From a virus: 64,000 nt of DNA. How positions within the stretch are numbered: position 1 is the stretch's first letter; every line of letters starts with the position of its first letter. The stretch covers positions 1 through 64,000 of the IMG/VR virus record IMGVR_UViG_3300025646_000013, one strand, 5' to 3'. Shown piece by piece: positions 24,354 to 32,700 of this stretch. Under the pieces are notes generated by a model that was not told where the DNA came from, searched no databases, and was given only the letters and a program-made list of their open reading frames with translations. A program made the position numbers and the translations under genes.

Positions 24354-24527
24354 CTACCCTAAAAGAAAAAGTATACTCAAAGAAATTAAAAATCCAGAAA
24401 ATATTGCTAAGTAGCTAGCTATTCTTCTTTGTTTTTTATCAGCCAATATCTGTGATAATGAATTTAGATTTAATGACCAACTAAATAAAATCGTAAATAT
24501 AGCTACAAAAAATATATTTTTAAGCAT
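24354..24527 (-). CDS. Small two-span membrane protein, 57 aa
   Basis: ATG 24527 overlaps the 3' end of thyX by 8 bases. Two hydrophobic segments (about 4-19 IFFVAIFTILFSWSLN and 38-57 ASYLAIFSGFLISLSILFLL) flank a basic DKKQRR loop, giving a hairpin topology. It could be an accessory lysis or superinfection protein. Nothing more can be said. Confidence 0.6.
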   Translation of the reverse strand: MLKNIFFVAIFTILFSWSLNLNSLSQILADKKQRRIASYLAIFSGFLISLSILFLLG

Positions 24528-25233
24528 TTCTGTTGACCAGGCAAGCGAGAGAAACTGGGAAGTGAGGAGTGATCAACTCTTCAACTGCTTTTGCATATTC
24601 AGTAATTTCCCACTGAGCATCGTGTGATAATCTTTGATTTAAGAACAAGGCTATTGACTGCAAACTAGAAGACCATCTGTATACAACATGCATTCCGTAG
24701 GCGGCTAGAAACAATCTAGCTTGCTCTGGAGCAACTCCATTGTCCATTGCCATTTTATATAGAGCTTCACCCTGTTGGACGTACTTAGCCAGCTCTTCAC
24801 TTAATACGGCTCCTGTCCATGGATCGATTGGTCCACCAGATCCCTGCTTCTTATCTTCAGGGGCTAGTCTCCACTTTTCTGAAGACGGTATATAAAACTC
24901 TGGCTCCATTGTTATGTATCTTCTTGATGACTCATTCCATGAGTCCATCGTGTGGTCAGATCCGACTACATACTTCCAGTGCTGTCTTGCGACAAAAAGA
25001 GGTGCTTTAAATTCGAATGTCGCAAAGGCGTGTCTAAAGGGAGACATGTGATTTTCTCTAGCAAGAAAGTTGATAAGCCTAGCATCACTAGTCGACATCT
25101 CTTTGCTTTCTTTTGCGAAAGAGGCTCTAGCTGCGTTGGCTACGGATAAGTCAGAACCCATCTTGTCGACAAGTCTGACGTATCCGTTGCCCAGAACTAC
25201 CTTTGTATCTTCTAACTCATTTACATTTTCCAT
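24520..25233 (-). CDS. thyX: Flavin-dependent thymidylate synthase
   Basis: 237 residues. MSPFRHAFATFEFKAPLFVA, then RQHWKYVV (R83, H85) and SWNESSRRY (N100, S102, R104), which is the ThyX form of RHRxxSxNExSxR; the C-terminal region SQLSHDAQWEI-type helix follows. It makes dTMP from dUMP using FAD and methylenetetrahydrofolate. It stands next to the class II reductase, so the pair supplies dTTP to the phage. Confidence 0.88.
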   Translation of the reverse strand: MENVNELEDTKVVLGNGYVRLVDKMGSDLSVANAARASFAKESKEMSTSDARLINFLARENHMSPFRHAFATFEFKAPLFVARQHWKYVVGSDHTMDSWNESSRRYITMEPEFYIPSSEKWRLAPEDKKQGSGGPIDPWTGAVLSEELAKYVQQGEALYKMAMDNGVAPEQARLFLAAYGMHVVYRWSSSLQSIALFLNQRLSHDAQWEITEYAKAVEELITPHFPVSLACLVNRNA

Positions 25234-25254
25234 AAATTACATTATATCATGAAA

Positions 25255-27366
25255 TTATTGTTTTGAGTTATCCTTTACAAACTTAATTTCACATGCGTCT
25301 GTTGTACAATAAGCTTCGCCAATAGCGTCTGCTGCCATGCCAGCATATATTCCGTCTAAGTCAATTGGGAAAAGACTATCTTTACTGTTGTTGTATTCTT
25401 CTTCTGTTATTTGCGTGTAGGGCATTTGAGGATAGGTATCGTTTCCACTTGGTAGGAACGAAACAGTTTTTAGCTGCCCATCATGCATGTGAAGAACTGT
25501 TCCAATGTGCTGTGCTTCAGTATCTTTATTAAATGATACGGTTACAGATACGGAATTGTCTGACCAATATCTTTGAGCGGTCACGGCAAGCGCCATCTTC
25601 TCAAAAATAGTCACGTCTTTTTCTGATCTAACTGCTTCAGATTTGATTGGGAAATATACTACAGAAGTAGTATCTGGCGATTCAGCTGCGGGCTCTACTC
25701 TGTAATTTGCCATCTTAAATAGTGGAAGCATTGGGTCTTCGTTCGAGAATCTGATTGTTCTATTAAAGAACTGGCCGCCTGGTGTCCAGTGAACGCCTGG
25801 AGATTCTCCGGCAAGGATAGAAACAGTTCCCGATGGCTTAACTGTTGTCATTTTAATTGATTCTCTAATTCCTAGCCACTCAGAATATACATTGTCGTAT
25901 CTCTGAATCGTTTTATACCCCTGGTTCATCCATTCTTTTAGAACCGGAATGCCTACACGATCTGCAAAGTTAGCTACGCCAGAAATTGAAGCTCCTATTC
26001 TGCGATTACGTTGCATGATTGCATTTGTTTCTTCCCAGTGGGTTGGAAGAAGAGTGACTGTTTTGGCGTAGAGATACGCAAATTTTAATGTTCTCTTGAA
26101 ATCATCTAATGACTCATGTCTATTTAGATAGGACTCAACTAGGGTGCAGCACTCGTATGATTCCAGTGATTGTTCTGCACAGGGATTGTATCCAGCCACT
26201 CTGTGATCTTTATTGTTAGCTGGATCAATTAGTCTTCCGTACTTTCTGGAGACATCCATCCAGACAACTCCAGGTTCTCCGTTTAAAGATATTCCTTCAA
26301 CTATTTTAGATAAGTCTGCTCCAACTTCAGTTTCAACAGAATTATTTGACATCCAGCCCCAACCAGGATTCTTTGGGTTGTAAGAATTTCTTTCTGGAAA
26401 CTTTTCTTTATTTTTTAGATTCAAGAAATTGTCATCATCAAGTCTTCCTATGAGGAGCTCCGCTGAACGACGAACATTTCCAGACACAACACAAACTCCA
26501 ATAAGGTTTCCTATGTCCGCTATGTCTACTCGTGTGAGCTTATCCCCAGATCTATTTTTAAACATTTTTCTTATGTGCTTATGAAGTTTTTCAAGAGGCT
26601 CGTGACCAGCTGCGGTTCCTCCAAATGTTTTAATTGGAGTTCCAGATGGACGAATAAGAGAATAATCAAAAATGTAGTTCGGTTGATTTTCTTTTAGATA
26701 AGAATTCAAAAGCAATGACATTGATTCGACCCAGCCTTCACGAGTATCTGGAACCACATAAGTGGCTTCTCCGCTCGGCTCATATATTGCAAAATCTTTG
26801 TCTGCACCTTTGTCATCAAAGCCTACGCCTACGCCAAGCATTGATGCTTCCATAAGAAAGGCGAATGGTTTTGCTGGATTATTCTTGTTCATTTCTCCAG
26901 TAGAAACAAACGCACAGTTTTGAAGTGCAGCTGAATTCTTTTGCACATTTACTATCTCCGTTCCCATAACCCATAAGCCACGACCAGGAGGAGTCCACTT
27001 TAGATTAAAGAGTCTGTCAAAAGCTTCCTTTGCTGAAGCTTGTGCCTTGACGTCATTCCATGGAAGTCTATTCTTTTTGCAATGATCTTTTTGTAGAGAG
27101 TACATGCCGTTGATTACTCGCTCGCATACATCAACCCATGTTTCTTTTGTGCCATCAGCTTTTAATCTAGAATATGTGCGCAAAAATGTTATCTCACCAA
27201 CGGAGTTTCCACCCGCATCTCTATACCCAAATGGTGCTTTTTTGTCTTTGTAAGAATTTATAAAATCATCTGTTAATTTAAAAGAAAACATTGACGACGC
27301 TTTACTAACTGGATTCGCCAGTTCTGCGTTTCCGGTCTCTACTTCTTCTAATACTATTTGTGTCAT
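25255..27366 (-). CDS. nrdJ: Class II (B12-dependent) ribonucleoside-triphosphate reductase
   Basis: 703 residues, the size of the monomeric Lactobacillus-type RTPR. Seen: PPGRGLWVMGTEIV, LQNCAFVSTGEMN, NPCAEQSLESYECC (active-site Cys and Glu), RIGASISGVANF, KPSGTVSILAGESPGVH and a C-terminal Cys pair (C687, C692) in YCTTDAC that would be re-reduced by thioredoxin. No NrdB subunit is needed. It needs adenosylcobalamin, so the host must have or import B12. It lies between thyX (downstream) and an unknown gene. Confidence 0.93.
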   Translation of the reverse strand: MTQIVLEEVETGNAELANPVSKASSMFSFKLTDDFINSYKDKKAPFGYRDAGGNSVGEITFLRTYSRLKADGTKETWVDVCERVINGMYSLQKDHCKKNRLPWNDVKAQASAKEAFDRLFNLKWTPPGRGLWVMGTEIVNVQKNSAALQNCAFVSTGEMNKNNPAKPFAFLMEASMLGVGVGFDDKGADKDFAIYEPSGEATYVVPDTREGWVESMSLLLNSYLKENQPNYIFDYSLIRPSGTPIKTFGGTAAGHEPLEKLHKHIRKMFKNRSGDKLTRVDIADIGNLIGVCVVSGNVRRSAELLIGRLDDDNFLNLKNKEKFPERNSYNPKNPGWGWMSNNSVETEVGADLSKIVEGISLNGEPGVVWMDVSRKYGRLIDPANNKDHRVAGYNPCAEQSLESYECCTLVESYLNRHESLDDFKRTLKFAYLYAKTVTLLPTHWEETNAIMQRNRRIGASISGVANFADRVGIPVLKEWMNQGYKTIQRYDNVYSEWLGIRESIKMTTVKPSGTVSILAGESPGVHWTPGGQFFNRTIRFSNEDPMLPLFKMANYRVEPAAESPDTTSVVYFPIKSEAVRSEKDVTIFEKMALAVTAQRYWSDNSVSVTVSFNKDTEAQHIGTVLHMHDGQLKTVSFLPSGNDTYPQMPYTQITEEEYNNSKDSLFPIDLDGIYAGMAADAIGEAYCTTDACEIKFVKDNSKQ

Positions 27367-27375
27367 ATTTTCTCC

Positions 27376-28074
27376 TTAACTATTGATTCTTTTGATATAT
27401 TTTGGATTTGTCTTTTTGATTTCTGCGCTTTTGATTTTTATAATGTCTTCTAATTTATACACTTTATATATTTCTTTTTCAAAGAAATAACCACTTCTCC
27501 AATTAAATACATTTTGTATATTACTTTTGTGATTAACAAACATGTTACATACTACTGCGCCACCGTAGGCTTTTACAAGATTAAATAACTTAGATTCTAA
27601 TTCTTTTAGCTCGTCAGAAGAAAGATTAGCCGTATCCTTTGCTTTTCCATACAGCCAATTGAATGCTTGCCTATTCAATGGAGATACGTCTACTGGTTCT
27701 ATGACTCCAAGTTTAATTATTTTTATTCTATTTTCTGTAATATTTATATCCTCTTTTGCGTTTTTCTTATACATATCAAACCAATCTTTTTCATTAAATT
27801 GATTCCATGCTGTACACCAAAATAATAATTTTTCTGGCGGACTAGGTATAGTAGTACCATCCGACTGAGGAATGAGCGTTGCGCAAGCTATAGCTTTTTT
27901 CACAAAGAGTTTTCGGGCCTCATCATCCCAGCCCTTTTTCTCTGTAATAGACCAAAGTTTTTTTATATTGGTTTTCCAGTCTGCTTTTCCTAAAAACAAA
28001 TTCAAATATTTTTCTGCTATGTCTAATGGTATAGTATCTTCGTTAACTACTTTCATCAAACCATCTAAAGACAT
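27376..28074 (-). CDS. Hypothetical protein, 232 aa
   Basis: Not recognised. Helical and Trp-rich (KADWKTNIKKLW, LLFWCTAWNQFNEKDWF), with a C-terminal basic end. No Walker or nuclease motifs. It opens the nucleotide-metabolism operon 9 bases before the reductase gene, so it could be a reductase partner or an early host-takeover protein. Confidence 0.6.
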   Translation of the reverse strand: MSLDGLMKVVNEDTIPLDIAEKYLNLFLGKADWKTNIKKLWSITEKKGWDDEARKLFVKKAIACATLIPQSDGTTIPSPPEKLLFWCTAWNQFNEKDWFDMYKKNAKEDINITENRIKIIKLGVIEPVDVSPLNRQAFNWLYGKAKDTANLSSDELKELESKLFNLVKAYGGAVVCNMFVNHKSNIQNVFNWRSGYFFEKEIYKVYKLEDIIKIKSAEIKKTNPKYIKRINS

Positions 28075-28117
28075 TGATAATCCCTTATAAAACTATTTAA
28101 ACCTATAAAACTGTACC

Positions 28118-28185
28118 ATTAAAGAATAATCCCGCCTAGGTTATACCTAGACGGGACCATTTCTCGTAGCTCACCGGCCTCCGTG
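28118..28185 (-). ncRNA. Candidate small structured RNA
   Basis: Between an extended -10 promoter (28192-28200) and a terminator hairpin (28131-28155) lie about 65 bases with no reading frame. The minus strand can fold first as TCAC-A-CGG/CCG-GTGA with an AGG loop, then as the terminator stem. Promoter, hairpin, terminator and absence of an ORF are the usual marks of a small RNA. Alternatively it is a leader/attenuator of the 28074 gene. Inference only. Confidence 0.45.
28131..28155 (-). terminator. Intrinsic terminator-like hairpin
   Basis: Minus strand CCCGTCTAGG-TATAA-CCTAGGCGGG (10 pairs, one G-U) followed by ATTATTCTTT. It separates the structural genes from the nucleotide-metabolism operon. 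Confidence 0.7.
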
Positions 28186-28191
28186 TGACTA

Positions 28192-28200
28192 ATTATAGCA
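28192..28200 (-). promoter_or_regulatory. Extended -10 promoter
   Basis: Minus strand TGCTATAAT, an extended -10 element. No good -35 is seen at 16-18 bases. Confidence 0.5.
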
Positions 28201-28225
28201 CACGTTCTGCCAAATTATATGTAGA

Positions 28226-28840
28226 TTACAAAGCTTTTGCGGAAGGAACTCCTGACCATTCTTGAACTTTGTTTCTGCCGTAGTCGCTTTCCACATTTGC
28301 TTGACCGTATCCAGAAGTGAATATGGTTGAGCTTACAACTCCGTGCACATCAAATGGTCTAAATAATCCAAATGATGAAGGAGCGCCTTGGGCTTCGCTT
28401 CTTGCGGCATGACCAAATCCAGCGGCAAATACTTCTGCTGATGCAACGCCGTCAAATTTGTAATTGCTATAAAGTGCATAATCATTCTCGCGATCTGCTT
28501 CGTGACCATAGCCCGAAGCAAATGCAGCTGCACCCGATAGACCCTTATATTCATACGGTCTAAATCTAGCACCTTCGTACGTTGCAGTGCCATCTGGGAA
28601 CGTGCCCGAGAGAGGATGTACGTAGAGCGTTGTGCCATTAAAGATTTGTGAAAGAAGTCTGTTTCCTGGATGGTTTCCTGTTCCAGGAACATAGTGATTA
28701 TCTGGTGCGCCAGTAAGCAAGCCTGGAGCAAACAGGGGGTAGAACGAGTATGTTCCAGCCGTACCCTTGTACGGATTGACCATTTCTGTTGTGCTACGCC
28801 CCCTAAGGACTGGTCTAGGACCCACGTAAAAGGTTGCCAT
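28226..28840 (-). CDS. Repeat-containing structural protein, 204 aa
   Basis: The C-terminal 120 residues hold three repeats of about 38 residues with the core G-(L/V)-x-S-x-x-x-F-x-x-G-(Y/F)-G-(H/Q): LSGAAAFASGYGHEA, VASAEVFAAGFGHAA, VVSSTIFTSGYGQAN, and a cut fourth (SGVPSAKAL). The N-terminus is Gly/Pro/Tyr-rich. A strong AGGAGAATA ribosome-binding site and a late-promoter-like motif 37 bases upstream point to high late expression, as for a capsid decoration or fibre protein. No in-frame CGG despite about ten CGG triplets in other frames. Confidence 0.65.
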   Translation of the reverse strand: MATFYVGPRPVLRGRSTTEMVNPYKGTAGTYSFYPLFAPGLLTGAPDNHYVPGTGNHPGNRLLSQIFNGTTLYVHPLSGTFPDGTATYEGARFRPYEYKGLSGAAAFASGYGHEADRENDYALYSNYKFDGVASAEVFAAGFGHAARSEAQGAPSSFGLFRPFDVHGVVSSTIFTSGYGQANVESDYGRNKVQEWSGVPSAKAL

Positions 28841-28876
28841 TATATTATTCTCCTTGAGGTTTAAGGTATTTTGTAC

Positions 28877-28888
28877 TTATATAGTAAT
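28877..28888 (-). promoter_or_regulatory. Candidate late-promoter motif (ATTACTATATAA)
   Basis: Minus strand ATTACTATATAA, 37 bases before ATG 28840, preceded by ATATCATATAAC exactly as at 6553-6575. Confidence 0.5.
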
Positions 28889-30141
28889 TAGTTATATGAT
28901 ATTAGTAAGTCAGATAGCACTGGAGGAGTCTTATCTTCCAGCATATTTAACGTTACCTCTATCCATACATGGCTAGAAGACCCAGGGTTGGACAGCGAAT
29001 AGTTGCCAGCATCGTCATATATTACCCTATAACTAAAGGCATTTGACATCTGGCTCAGTGGCACGTTATATATGAATGGCTCAACATCGGTGATTTCCTC
29101 GATCAGCTGCCCTTGTGGAGCTGTAAATTTAATTATTGTTTTACCAGATGGCAGGAACTTATCATACCTAATATCAAGATCTGATAATCCATATGTATAA
29201 ATATACTTATCTAATTCTTTAAAGTAGTTTCTTTGAACCATTTTAACTCTTATTGCTGTTATTTCTTTTTCGGCGAAATAGAACGATAGTGGCCCAGAAT
29301 TAAATACAGTATCTGACCCCGCAGTTGCCCAACCCCCAGGAGCTACGTTGCCTATTGCATCAGAAATTCCATTGTATAGACCAGAAGAATTAACGGGTAT
29401 CCATCCATCAGATTCTGTCAATGTTGGATTTTGAGTTGTAGTATATTCTATCGTTGATATGTCTACAGAATGCATTGGATATGGATTTAGTTTGATGCAG
29501 TTTGTCTTCATAGATCCAGTAAATTCTGTTGGAACTTTTACGTAAAACATCATTTGAGCGCCAGATGAAGAAGACTCATTGACTATGACATTTCTTTTCC
29601 ATATTTTATTTGGATCATCTAAAATTGCATTATATGTTGGAGTTGTGTTGACAATATTGCCGGCTACGTCTACTCCGACATAATTATTCTGAATGTAGGT
29701 TTTAAAAAAGTCTGGAACAATTTGACCAATAGAAGAGTTGAAAAATTTTAATTTTGATGTTGATGAACCGGTAACTTTTGGAAGAGTTATTGTATTGTAA
29801 TATGGGTCAAGAGAAAGTAGATCAGTTGAAGAAACTGCAAAGCTAGTCCCAACAAAGTTGATATAGTCTAATTGAGAAAATGAATGTATAGAAATCTTAT
29901 TTCCAGTAGCTTCAAGAGCTTCTATTCTATCTATTAAATCCTCAACGACACTACCTAAAAACGCCTGATCTTTGATAACTCTTTCAAAAGATTGAGCCAA
30001 CCTAGAATCAATTAAGCTTAACTTGTTATATAAATAAACAAGATCTTTATAGTTTTCTTCTATTCTAAGATTGTAATCAGCACTATCTACTGGGCCTCTG
30101 TACTGAATAGATCTTTTCTGTGTATTTATTGAATCTGCCAT
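28888..30141 (-). CDS. Tail/fibre protein, 417 aa
   Basis: N-terminal coiled coil (EENYKDLVYLYNKLSLIDSR...VVEDLIDRIEALEA, residues 28-75) followed by a beta-sandwich domain. It contains DGWIPVNSSG, matching the W-x-P-x-x-x-G element of the next three upstream genes, and ends WIEVTLNM...TPPVLSDLLISY like them. The genes from here to 37247 therefore look like a paralogous tail family. The exact part of the virion is unknown. Confidence 0.65.
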   Translation of the reverse strand: MADSINTQKRSIQYRGPVDSADYNLRIEENYKDLVYLYNKLSLIDSRLAQSFERVIKDQAFLGSVVEDLIDRIEALEATGNKISIHSFSQLDYINFVGTSFAVSSTDLLSLDPYYNTITLPKVTGSSTSKLKFFNSSIGQIVPDFFKTYIQNNYVGVDVAGNIVNTTPTYNAILDDPNKIWKRNVIVNESSSSGAQMMFYVKVPTEFTGSMKTNCIKLNPYPMHSVDISTIEYTTTQNPTLTESDGWIPVNSSGLYNGISDAIGNVAPGGWATAGSDTVFNSGPLSFYFAEKEITAIRVKMVQRNYFKELDKYIYTYGLSDLDIRYDKFLPSGKTIIKFTAPQGQLIEEITDVEPFIYNVPLSQMSNAFSYRVIYDDAGNYSLSNPGSSSHVWIEVTLNMLEDKTPPVLSDLLISYN

Positions 30142-30142
30142 A

Positions 30143-30550
30143 TTAGTTTCCGTTTTCTAACCTTTTTATTTTGTTTTGTACTTTTTTTATTTTACCAGAA
30201 ATTTTATTTAAAGTCTCTAAAATCATAGCCTGTTCAAGAGTGCCATAGGACGATGTTTGATCATCAATTAATATATTTGTATTTGATATCTCAAAATTTT
30301 TTCCATCATCTAAAATTTCTGCTTCTGTTAAATCTGATATTTTTGAAACTAAATTTAATGATATGTTTTCAAGAGAATCCTCTATGCTTAAAGCTTGATT
30401 ATTGATTCTATTGATGTCTACTATAAGAGCATTAATTTCTAAATTTTCTTGTCCGCTATTTCTTTCGCCTTTAAATTTTTGTCTTGATCTTGAAAAAAAT
30501 GGCTCAATTATTTTTCCTGAATTATCTTGATCGCTAAATGTATTTGCCAT
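30143..30550 (-). CDS. Small coiled-coil tail-region protein, 135 aa
   Basis: ATG 30550 with AGGAGTGATTG before it is preferred to the TTG at 30553. Mostly helical: NALIVDINRINNQALSIEDS, then a TLEQAMILETLNKISGKIK coiled coil and a basic end. It lies between two large tail genes (gaps 1 and about 10 bases) and is probably an adaptor or chaperone for one of them. Not recognised. Confidence 0.55.
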   Translation of the reverse strand: MANTFSDQDNSGKIIEPFFSRSRQKFKGERNSGQENLEINALIVDINRINNQALSIEDSLENISLNLVSKISDLTEAEILDDGKNFEISNTNILIDDQTSSYGTLEQAMILETLNKISGKIKKVQNKIKRLENGN

Positions 30551-30559
30551 CAATCACTC

Positions 30560-32698
30560 CTATGAATCTCTATGCTTAAACTTCACTCTTACAGACTCCA
30601 AAATGGGAGTTATGTATGGGTTGTCGTATCTTGTAAAATCAACTCTATACCTAACTGCTTGAACGCTTGAGGAATTTTTTGATGTAAATATAAAATTAGA
30701 ATCACCAGATATTGACCTAGAAGCAAGTATCTCTCTGCGACCAAACACTGTATCTATTGTAAAATAGTAATTATCTTCTGTCACTTTATTCTGAAATTCT
30801 AAGGGGTCTAAGTATATAAATTGATCAGAGAATATAGATCCATATCTAGATATATTTAGACCTTCTGCTAATGAAAAGAACATCTGGCCTACATAATTCT
30901 TATCATAGGTTATAACTATATTATTCACTCCAGACAAAAAGTCCCATTGTACAGCCTTACTGGTGACTCCTTTGGGCAAATCTGCTATAAGAATTCCATT
31001 TAAGTATATGGCAAGATTAAAGTTTGACGATGACTTTGTGACTGTATGAATTACGCTTAAGGGGGCGGTTCTTAGCATAGAGGTTTGTATGTATCCAGAT
31101 GAATACGTATTGATGCCAGGATTTATTGATCCTAACTGCTCTTTGAGAGTCGAATACAGCAGGTCGGCTGGTTTATTCTTCAATGTATTGTTCCAGTATT
31201 CTAGATCTTTGTAGTTTGAATTAATTGAATTTTCTCCTGGCAGGATGACATAGCTATGCTTTAGGCAGTCTACATTTGCAAATAAGGCTGGATTAACATA
31301 GGATAAATCGCTATCAAGAGCCGCTATTCTAAATATATTTTTATCTGTGTATATTGTCGTACTTGGATTTAGTTCATTAAAGTTTTTTGTGTCTGATGTC
31401 AAAGGAATATAGGAAATATCATTTTCATCAGGAGCATTTTTTATATATATATTTCTTCTTAATGAACCGTCTAGATAGGCAACTGAGGAATAGCCAGAAT
31501 TTTCAGAGCCACTGGGAGAAATCGGTGTCCAGGAAAAATCAAATACTGACTCCGCAAGTGGATTATCTGGGGCAATATAGTAATTCAACGATGTTCCAGG
31601 AACTATCTGCTCATTTGCGTCTAGTGCTACGGCGTCTATAACTAGATTGGAATTTTGATTAGATGGTAGGCTTAGTGGAGCGGATACTAAGTATCCGGAT
31701 CTTGCGTAATACTTTGAGCCTATGACTAAATCCCTTAAGCCAAAATTGTATACATATGGAGTATTGGTATTTTCTTGTATATAATCTGGCTCGTTTTTAT
31801 AAAGAGTTAATTCTATAAAACTATAAATATCAGATGGAACACTAAAAGAAAATGTTCCATAATCCCCTCTTGAATTTTGGCTTTTAACTACGTTTGCTTT
31901 GCTCAGGTCATTTGGTTGGGCTGACATTACCACATTTAACGGAGAAGAAGTATAAACGACTCCATCTATTTTTGATACAAGCGAAAAAACCGAAACTGGT
32001 ATATTTATTGCAATTGAAACAGACTGAGGTTTAGACAAAGATATCGAATAGTTCCAGTACGTATCATTTAATCCATCAAATAAATTCATAAAATTAGTTG
32101 AATCAACTGATTCGTTTACAGGCTGTCCATTGACACTAACAACGAATTCAGGATTGACATTTCTCAAGTTGTCTAGAGTTAATGGATTAAATTGTTCTGA
32201 TCTTAACTTTGATATTGTAACATTTTTATAGTTTGGATCAAAAAATACAGAATCGCTTAAATTAAGATCTATGTTTTCTGCGCTTGCAAAATTTTGAGTT
32301 ATTGAATAAAAATATCCGTCTGAATTATTATTAATGAATAATAAATCATCTATTTTAGATTCTAATTCTAATCTTCTCTTTTTTAAACTTTCTAATTTTT
32401 TATTCAATGAAGTAACAACTGAAAACAATTCTTCATTGTTTTCTAAAATTGTGTCGTACAAAATATCTACATTAAACAAAGTGTTTGCCATAATTTGATT
32501 CAAGAGGTCTACATCAGTCTTTGATCTTGACCTTAGTAAATCGTAGTCTACTTTAATCGGAAATCCAGGAGTATTTATCGAAAAGTATTCGTTAAACGCC
32601 GATCTAACTTGTCTTTCGTTTGGTTGAGCTCCAGAAGAATAAAATAATTTATATATATTATTTAAGAATCTTCTTTTTTGAACTGTTGCAATATTCAT
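30560..32698 (-). CDS. Large tail/fibre protein, 712 aa
   Basis: A helical first 130 residues with a heptad stretch (VTSLNKKLESLKKRRLELESKI cut here for length) is followed by beta-rich domains. FSWTPISPSGSENSG and the ending VRYRVDFTRYDNPYITPILE match the 884-aa and 629-aa neighbours. These are discoidin-like sheets typical of tail and baseplate attachments. No enzyme motif is seen. Confidence 0.65.
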   Translation of the reverse strand: MNIATVQKRRFLNNIYKLFYSSGAQPNERQVRSAFNEYFSINTPGFPIKVDYDLLRSRSKTDVDLLNQIMANTLFNVDILYDTILENNEELFSVVTSLNKKLESLKKRRLELESKIDDLLFINNNSDGYFYSITQNFASAENIDLNLSDSVFFDPNYKNVTISKLRSEQFNPLTLDNLRNVNPEFVVSVNGQPVNESVDSTNFMNLFDGLNDTYWNYSISLSKPQSVSIAINIPVSVFSLVSKIDGVVYTSSPLNVVMSAQPNDLSKANVVKSQNSRGDYGTFSFSVPSDIYSFIELTLYKNEPDYIQENTNTPYVYNFGLRDLVIGSKYYARSGYLVSAPLSLPSNQNSNLVIDAVALDANEQIVPGTSLNYYIAPDNPLAESVFDFSWTPISPSGSENSGYSSVAYLDGSLRRNIYIKNAPDENDISYIPLTSDTKNFNELNPSTTIYTDKNIFRIAALDSDLSYVNPALFANVDCLKHSYVILPGENSINSNYKDLEYWNNTLKNKPADLLYSTLKEQLGSINPGINTYSSGYIQTSMLRTAPLSVIHTVTKSSSNFNLAIYLNGILIADLPKGVTSKAVQWDFLSGVNNIVITYDKNYVGQMFFSLAEGLNISRYGSIFSDQFIYLDPLEFQNKVTEDNYYFTIDTVFGRREILASRSISGDSNFIFTSKNSSSVQAVRYRVDFTRYDNPYITPILESVRVKFKHRDS

Positions 32699-32700
32699 TA

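Noticed and set aside
28150-28225. tRNA gene (TAGCTCA and GTTC-like boxes on the plus strand)
   Set aside because: No acceptor stem, D-stem or anticodon stem can be formed; the region is better explained as promoter plus hairpins.
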